Assembly: GCF_018343535.1 (NCBI RefSeq)
Contig: NZ_JAGYPF010000003.1
Coordinates: 856,580 to 920,579, forward strand
Origin: Neobacillus rhizophilus
Lineage (GTDB): Bacteria; Bacillota; Bacilli; Bacillales; Cytobacillaceae
Direction of reading: 5' to 3'
DNA: 64,000 nt
Below the pieces are notes generated by a model. It ran no database searches and was not told the origin of the DNA. It saw nothing but the letters and a program-made list of their open reading frames with translations. The number at the start of each line of letters is the position of its first letter. Within the stretch, counting starts at the first letter, position 1. This document shows, piece after piece, positions 63,614 to 64,000 of the stretch. The position numbers and the translations under genes are program-made.

Positions 63614-64000
63614 TTACTTTCCGGCCCATTCCGGCTGGCGCTTTTCAATAAAGGAGCTTAACCCTTCTTGCGCATCTGCGGAACGGAATAATAGATTTTG
63701 CAGTTCCCCTTCATAGCGGATTGCCGCATTTAATGGCATTTCCTTGCCATTCATGATGGAGAGCTTAATATTTGAGATGGCGTAGGAGGCACTGCTGGCA
63801 ATTTTTCTTGCATACTCCAATGTTCTCGCTCTAGTTTCTTCCTGCGGGAACACCCGGTCAACCAACTTAATCGCCAACGCCTCTTGTGGTGTTAAGGTTT
63901 CGCCGGTAATATTCAAATCAAGTGCCTTAGAATGGCCCACTTGACGAGCTAAACGCTGAGTTCCTCCGGTTCCGGCAAGTACCCCAAGTGTTACTTCAGG
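63614..64000 (-). CDS. enoyl-CoA hydratase, second copy (partial, runs off right edge)
   Basis: The last 128 codons are visible, from 'PEVTLGVLAGTGGTQRLARQ' to 'EKRQPEWAGK'. Over this stretch it is about 90 percent identical to the hydratase at 57147-57944, so the two are recent paralogs flanking the thioesterase, regulator and epoxidase genes. Start and 5' half lie outside the window. Confidence 0.88.
   Translation of the reverse strand, partial: PEVTLGVLAGTGGTQRLARQVGHSKALDLNITGETLTPQEALAIKLVDRVFPQEETRARTLEYARKIASSASYAISNIKLSIMNGKEMPLNAAIRYEGELQNLLFRSADAQEGLSSFIEKRQPEWAGK

Overview
The window looks like a chromosomal segment of an aerobic, spore-forming, low-GC member of the Bacillaceae (Bacillus/Neobacillus-like). 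Evidence: strong AGGAGG-type ribosome binding sites, GerPA/GerPF-type spore-germination genes, a Bacillus-type T-box leader, LicR-type PTS control, a BceRS-like sensor kinase system, and many short intergenic repeats. No rRNA, tRNA, CRISPR array or complete transposon was seen.

Layout. 0-10 kb: an edge-truncated winged-helix regulator, a giant surface protein (propeller-like head, seven cadherin repeats, LPATS anchor), a PAS-PAS-GGDEF-EAL c-di-GMP enzyme, and an XRE-MEDS regulator followed by a frameshifted MEDS relative. 10-18 kb: an NCS1 permease, then a beta-glucoside PTS operon (IIB, IIC, IIA, GH1) with its LicR-type activator. 18-31 kb: a patchwork of remnants and small genes. It holds an integrase fragment, a Gly-Met-Cys repeat protein, a damaged rhodanese, an opuC-like compatible-solute importer, a visibly GC-rich island (secreted HNH nuclease plus a small acidic protein) between two related inverted-repeat elements, three GerPA/PF-like genes, and megL. 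Truncated copies of megL and of a NhaC transporter are also present.

31-43 kb: a Tat-exported metallophosphoesterase with its own TatA and TatC, a two-component system followed by an FtsX-type ABC transporter, and a T-box-led operon (TIGR04076 protein, aldo/keto reductase, NhaC-family antiporter). 43-50 kb: DUF3231 and cupin proteins, a 52-bp tandem-repeat array, a DlgD-like dehydrogenase, and a MocR regulator divergent from azlCD. 50-64 kb: a LIV-type ABC importer convergent with an aromatic-acid catabolic cluster.

The catabolic cluster is the most interesting part. It has phenylacetyl-CoA-epoxidase-type subunits (PaaA, PaaB, PaaC). The PaaD maturation factor appears split into a MIP18 domain and a separate 54-residue zinc ribbon. 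Around them are a benzoate-CoA-ligase-family enzyme instead of PaaK, an aldehyde dehydrogenase, two near-identical enoyl-CoA hydratases, a hotdog thioesterase and a PaaX-like regulator. A working model is import of an aromatic acid, CoA activation, epoxidase-type ring attack and beta-oxidation-like processing under PaaX-type CoA-ester control. The substrate is inferred, not proven. All calls come from reading the sequence by eye; no database search was possible.
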